From: JBAXPV01 sp037132075
GTDB lineage: Bacteria; Bacteroidota; Bacteroidia; Bacteroidales; CAIXZF01
Assembly (NCBI GenBank): GCA_037132075.1
Contig: JBAXPV010000003.1
Coordinates: 113,633-177,632 of the forward strand
Direction of reading: 5' to 3'
DNA length: 64,000 bases
Shown: positions 60,619 through 64,000 of the stretch, in pieces
How the letters are laid out: each line of letters begins with the position of its first letter
How positions within the stretch are numbered: the first letter of the stretch is position 1
Program-made: the position numbers and the translations under genes
The notes under the pieces: generated by a model
The model's database searches: none
Told to the model about the DNA's origin: nothing
The model's input: only the letters and a program-made list of their open reading frames with translations

Positions 60619-62916
60619 TTAGCGACACTTTCCGGTCTTATTTTTCCTATTTTCTACACACTGTGCGTCAAGCACAGCAATCGTTACCATATTCACAATC
60701 TCGGAAACGCTACTGCCAAGCTGAAGAACGTGAACACTCTTGTCAAGACCGTTGAGCACCGGGCCTATCACCTCGAATTTTGCCATCTCCTGCATCAGTT
60801 TATAAGCGATATTTCCTGCAGAAAGGAATGGAAAAATAAGAGTATTAGCAGCACTTCCGGCGAGTTTGGAGAAGGGGAATTCTTCCTTCATCAATTCGCT
60901 GTTCAATGCGACATTGGCCTGGACCTCACCATCGACAATTAATTCAGGATGTTCCTGGTGAAGGATAGAAACGGCATCCCTGATTTTACGGGGAACATCA
61001 CCATCGTTAGAGCCAAAGTTAGAATAAGCCAGCATGGCAATTCTAGGCACCATATTGAATTGGGTTACGGCATAAGCCGTTTGTAAGGTGATCTCAACCA
61101 ATTGTTCGGCAGATGGGTTTTTATTGACAGTGCAATCGGCAAAGAAAAATGGTCCTTTTTTGGTGTTGATGATATACATACCTGAAACGATGCTGGCACC
61201 CGGTTTTTTTCCAATAACCTGTAGTGCAGGACGGATGGTGTCAGGATAATTACGGGTTTGTCCGGAGATCATCGCATCGGCAAAGCCGGTTTCAACCAAC
61301 ATTGGGGCATAATAGTTACGGTGAAGCATCAGGTCCTGGGCAGCTGTCATGGTAATTCCGCGACGCTGACGTTTTTGGAAAAGGAGCTCAGCATATTCAT
61401 TTCTTTTGGCTTTGTTTTCTTTAGATTTTGGATCAATGATCTCAACGCCATCAAGCTCGAGCGACATTTCCTTGATTTGCTCGTTGATGAATTCCACATT
61501 CCCTAAAAGGATTGGGATGGCAAGACCCTCGGTCATGCAGATCTCTGCAGCTTTGAGCATCTTATAGTTTTCCCCTTCAGCAAATACAACACGTTTTGGA
61601 TCCTGTTTTGCCCTGTTTTTAATTTGACGGACAATAGGATTGCTGGTGCCAAGTCTTTTGGCCAATTCTTCCTTATACGCGTCCCAGTTTTCAATTGGTT
61701 TGCGGGCAACTCCTGTTTCCATGGCAGCTCTTGCCACAGCGGGGGCCACATGGGTGATGAGTCTTGGGTCAAAAGGTTTTGGGATGATATATTGCTCCCC
61801 GAAATGCATATTCGTCGTATGATATGCGATATTTACTTCGTCAGGAACTGGCATTTTTGCAAGTTCTGCCAGGGCAAGTGAAGCCGCCAGTTTCATTTCG
61901 TCATTAATTGCAGTAGCACGAACGTCAAGTGCGCCGCGGAAAATATAGGGGAAGCCCAGTACATTGTTAATCTGGTTGGGATAATCAGAACGCCCTGTCG
62001 CCATAATGATATCGTCACGGGAAGAAATGGCATCGTTATATGAAATTTCCGGGTTCGGATTTGCTAAGGCGAAGATGATCGGACGGGGCGCCATGGTATG
62101 CAGCCATTCTTTTTTCAGAACACCGGCAACACTCAGACCCAGGAACATATCTGCTCCTTTGATGGCTTCTTCCAGGGAAGCAAAGTTCTTGTCAGTGGCA
62201 AACTCAAGTTTGGACTTATTCAGGTCGGTTCGTCCTTTGTAAAGTACGCCTTTGCTGTCGAACATCACCAGATTTTCCGGCTTTACCCCCAATTTGATAT
62301 ACAGCCTGGAACAGGAAATTGCACTGGCACCAGCGCCATTAACTACGATTTTAATCTTGGAAATATCCCTTCCTGTAATCTCTATAGCATTCAGTAAACC
62401 GGCAGAGGTGATGATCGCAGTGCCATGCTGGTCATCATGCATGACAGGGATCTTCAAGGCTGCTTTTACGCGGTCTTCAACTTCAAAACACTCAGGGGCT
62501 TTGATGTCTTCAAGGTTGATTCCGCCAAAAGTTGGCGCGATGTTGATGATTGTCTCAACCAATTTATCGACGTCTTTACAGTCAATTTCGATGTCAAAAA
62601 CATCGATATCTGCAAAGATTTTAAAAAGTAAGCCTTTCCCTTCCATAACAGGTTTTCCGGCTTCAGTGCCAATATCTCCCAGGCCTAAAACAGCAGTCCC
62701 ATTTGAAATTACAGCCACAAGATTACCTTTTGCAGTATATTTATAAACATCATCCGGATTTGCCTGTATTTTAAGACAAGGCTCAGCGACTCCCGGACTG
62801 TAGGCTACACTTAAGTCACGCTGTGTAGCATATGGTTTCGTTGGTACTACTTCGATTTTTCCTGGCCTACCCATTTCGTGGTAGGATAATGCGTCTTTGT
62901 AGGGCATGTCGCTCAT
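60619..62916 (-). CDS. maeB: NADP-dependent malic enzyme fused to phosphotransacetylase-like domain
   Basis: A 765-residue two-domain enzyme. The N-terminal malic enzyme (about 1-425) has SVAYSPGVAEPCLKI, the metal/substrate site GKGLLFKIFADIDVFDIEID, VMHDDQHGTAIITSAGLLNA and the NADP motif VVNGAGASAISC. It decarboxylates malate to pyruvate. The C-terminal half (about 430-760) is a phosphate acetyl/butyryl-transferase-like domain (RVVFAEGENYKMLKAAEI, ADAMISGQTRNYPDTIRPALQVIG), which in MaeB proteins is regulatory, binding acetyl-CoA, rather than catalytic. A -7 box TAATTTTG lies at 62966-62973 on the minus strand. Confidence 0.97.
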   Translation of the reverse strand: MSDMPYKDALSYHEMGRPGKIEVVPTKPYATQRDLSVAYSPGVAEPCLKIQANPDDVYKYTAKGNLVAVISNGTAVLGLGDIGTEAGKPVMEGKGLLFKIFADIDVFDIEIDCKDVDKLVETIINIAPTFGGINLEDIKAPECFEVEDRVKAALKIPVMHDDQHGTAIITSAGLLNAIEITGRDISKIKIVVNGAGASAISCSRLYIKLGVKPENLVMFDSKGVLYKGRTDLNKSKLEFATDKNFASLEEAIKGADMFLGLSVAGVLKKEWLHTMAPRPIIFALANPNPEISYNDAISSRDDIIMATGRSDYPNQINNVLGFPYIFRGALDVRATAINDEMKLAASLALAELAKMPVPDEVNIAYHTTNMHFGEQYIIPKPFDPRLITHVAPAVARAAMETGVARKPIENWDAYKEELAKRLGTSNPIVRQIKNRAKQDPKRVVFAEGENYKMLKAAEICMTEGLAIPILLGNVEFINEQIKEMSLELDGVEIIDPKSKENKAKRNEYAELLFQKRQRRGITMTAAQDLMLHRNYYAPMLVETGFADAMISGQTRNYPDTIRPALQVIGKKPGASIVSGMYIINTKKGPFFFADCTVNKNPSAEQLVEITLQTAYAVTQFNMVPRIAMLAYSNFGSNDGDVPRKIRDAVSILHQEHPELIVDGEVQANVALNSELMKEEFPFSKLAGSAANTLIFPFLSAGNIAYKLMQEMAKFEVIGPVLNGLDKSVHVLQLGSSVSEIVNMVTIAVLDAQCVENRKNKTGKCR

Positions 62917-62965
62917 GGCTGTAAGATTTTAGATGTTTCTCCCTTAGAATAAAGGATTTGTCCTA

Positions 62966-62973
62966 CAAAATTA
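62966..62973 (-). promoter_or_regulatory. -7 box (TAATTTTG) of maeB
   Basis: A TAnnTTTG match on the minus strand, 49 bases before the maeB ATG. Confidence 0.45.
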
Positions 62974-63036
62974 CGCTTTTATACCGGTTATGATCTGTTT
63001 ATTGTGAAATTATAAACAGTCTAAAGAGTGTGATGC

Positions 63037-64000
63037 TTATCGTTTAGAGAACTCTGCCTTCCCGGCATCCAAAAACTTTACAAAGGCATCGACATCGAGG
63101 TCATAGGCTCTTGGTGGGACAAGAAGTTGTCCATTGTCATCCAGGAGGATATAATAAGGCTGGGAGTTCACATTGAAGCGGGAAATCTGAAGATCAGCGT
63201 ATTTCTTGCCTACAGACTTTTTTACTTTTCCATCGACCTTGGACGTGATCCATTCATTTTCAGGAAGGTCTGTTTTGTCATCGACATACAGAGCAATAAT
63301 GATATAGTCATCACGCATTCTTTGGATCACAGGGGCCGCTGACCATACATTGGCTTCCATCTCACGACAGTTCACACAACCATGACCGGTGAAATCTATG
63401 AAGACAGGTTTGTGTTGTTTTTTGGCACAGGCGAGTCCTTGTTCATAGTCGAAATAACCACTTAATCCATGGGGCAGGTGCAGGAAATCACCATATTTTG
63501 GTGTTTCACAAAGCGTAGAGGGTGTCGTTGAAGTTCCGGCACTTCCAGGGCTTTCCCTAACAATTGCATTGATGTCGAAATCCTGGGAGGTTGTTGGGGG
63601 TAAGTAGCCGGATAATGATTTTAAGGGTGCTCCCCACATACCAGGAATCATATATGCGACAAAGGTAAAAGTGACAATTGCCATTAAAAGTCGAGGGACA
63701 CTGATATGCTTTACATCACTGTCATGGGCAAATTTGAGTTTACCAAGTAAATACAAGCCCATCAGGAAGAAAATCACGATCCAGAATGCCAGGTAAACTT
63801 CACGGTCAAGGATGCCCCAATGATAAGTCTGATCGGCAATACTCAGGAACTTCAGACCCAAGGCAAGCTCCAGGAAGCCAAGTACTACCTTTACTGAATT
63901 CAGCCAGCCACCTGATTTTGGCAATCCTTTGAGCCAATGTGGGAAGAAGGCAAACACTCCAAAGGGTAGGGCGAAGGCTAGTGAGAATCCAAACATCCCA
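63037..64000 (-). CDS. DsbD-like transmembrane thiol-disulfide protein, C-terminal part (5' end outside window)
   Basis: The frame is open to the window edge, so only the C-terminal part (about 320 residues) is seen. The first third holds membrane helices of a DsbD/CcdA-type domain (FSLAFALPFGVFAFFPHWL, AFWIVIFFLMGLYLLG, LLMAIVTFTFVAYMIPG). A periplasmic thioredoxin-fold domain follows, with the active site GHGCVNCREME (CxxC) and NVNSQPYYILLDD containing the cis-Pro. DsbD family proteins carry electrons across the inner membrane to periplasmic disulfide reductases; a link to the TlpA-like protein or cytochrome c maturation genes in this window is possible but unproven. Confidence 0.88.
   Translation of the reverse strand, partial: GMFGFSLAFALPFGVFAFFPHWLKGLPKSGGWLNSVKVVLGFLELALGLKFLSIADQTYHWGILDREVYLAFWIVIFFLMGLYLLGKLKFAHDSDVKHISVPRLLMAIVTFTFVAYMIPGMWGAPLKSLSGYLPPTTSQDFDINAIVRESPGSAGTSTTPSTLCETPKYGDFLHLPHGLSGYFDYEQGLACAKKQHKPVFIDFTGHGCVNCREMEANVWSAAPVIQRMRDDYIIIALYVDDKTDLPENEWITSKVDGKVKKSVGKKYADLQISRFNVNSQPYYILLDDNGQLLVPPRAYDLDVDAFVKFLDAGKAEFSKR

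Overview
The window is a plasmid- and phage-free stretch of a Bacteroidota chromosome. The lineage call rests on several things seen together: type IX secretion (T9SS) C-terminal sorting domains of both type A and type B, promoters of the TTTG-N19-TAnnTTTG class, few Shine-Dalgarno sequences, an archaeal-type prolyl-tRNA synthetase, CxxxY-type CcmE, and a two-domain malic enzyme. No rRNA, tRNA, IS element or CRISPR array was recognised. The window cuts a gene at each edge.

Layout. 1-6.1 kb: the tail of a BNR/VPS10-type secreted protein, then a minus-strand run serS - TPR protein - ksgA and rplU-rpmA. 6.3-12 kb (plus): an aldehyde dehydrogenase, two small T9SS cargo proteins with clear terminators, and an ABC-F ATPase. 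12-18.3 kb (minus): ccmB, ccmC, a 47-residue ccmD-like gene, ccmE, an RND/MMPL exporter, rfbA and a short-chain prenyl synthase, closely packed. 18.3-21.3 kb: a FadL-family porin and a Tyr/Gly/Ser-rich lipoprotein. 21.4-24.5 kb: proS, mazG and a 2-Cys peroxiredoxin. 24.8-35.7 kb (minus): an eight-gene run guaB - PpiC - lipoprotein - SurA - MoxR - HlyD - MacB-like permease - TolC. 35.9-43.9 kb: two tandem proteins of about 1,330 residues with T9SS type B tails. 44-48.3 kb: ECF sigma factor, a transmembrane anti-sigma-like protein ending in a T9SS type B domain, and two M16 peptidases, one with and one without zinc ligands. 48.4-53.7 kb (plus): glyA, a TlpA-like thiol-disulfide protein and a T9SS propeller protein. 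53.7-59.6 kb: accessory region. 59.6-64 kb: mdh, maeB and a truncated DsbD-like gene.

The accessory stretch at 53.7-59.6 kb is the most unusual. It holds a sirtuin without the usual zinc cysteines, a complete three-gene hipB-hipS-hipT toxin-antitoxin operon with a candidate operator, a second toxin-antitoxin pair (YafQ/RelE type), a T9SS SBBP-repeat protein, and a four-helix-bundle (23S rRNA intervening-sequence type) gene broken by one in-frame TGA. These genes are separated by degenerate GGCTGAGGGCTGTTA repeats, a pair of 73-bp direct repeats and REP-like CCCTTCGACAAGCTCAGGG palindromes.

A second theme is intergenic structure. Several gaps hold long nested imperfect palindromes (1303-1425, 23713-23817, 51120-51238, 56875-56944). 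Two of these share sequence and so look like members of one dispersed family. I found no strong evidence of a wholly new enzymatic system. The best candidates for follow-up are the sigma/anti-sigma-T9SS/M16 locus, the hipBST island with its flanking repeats, and the palindromic elements.
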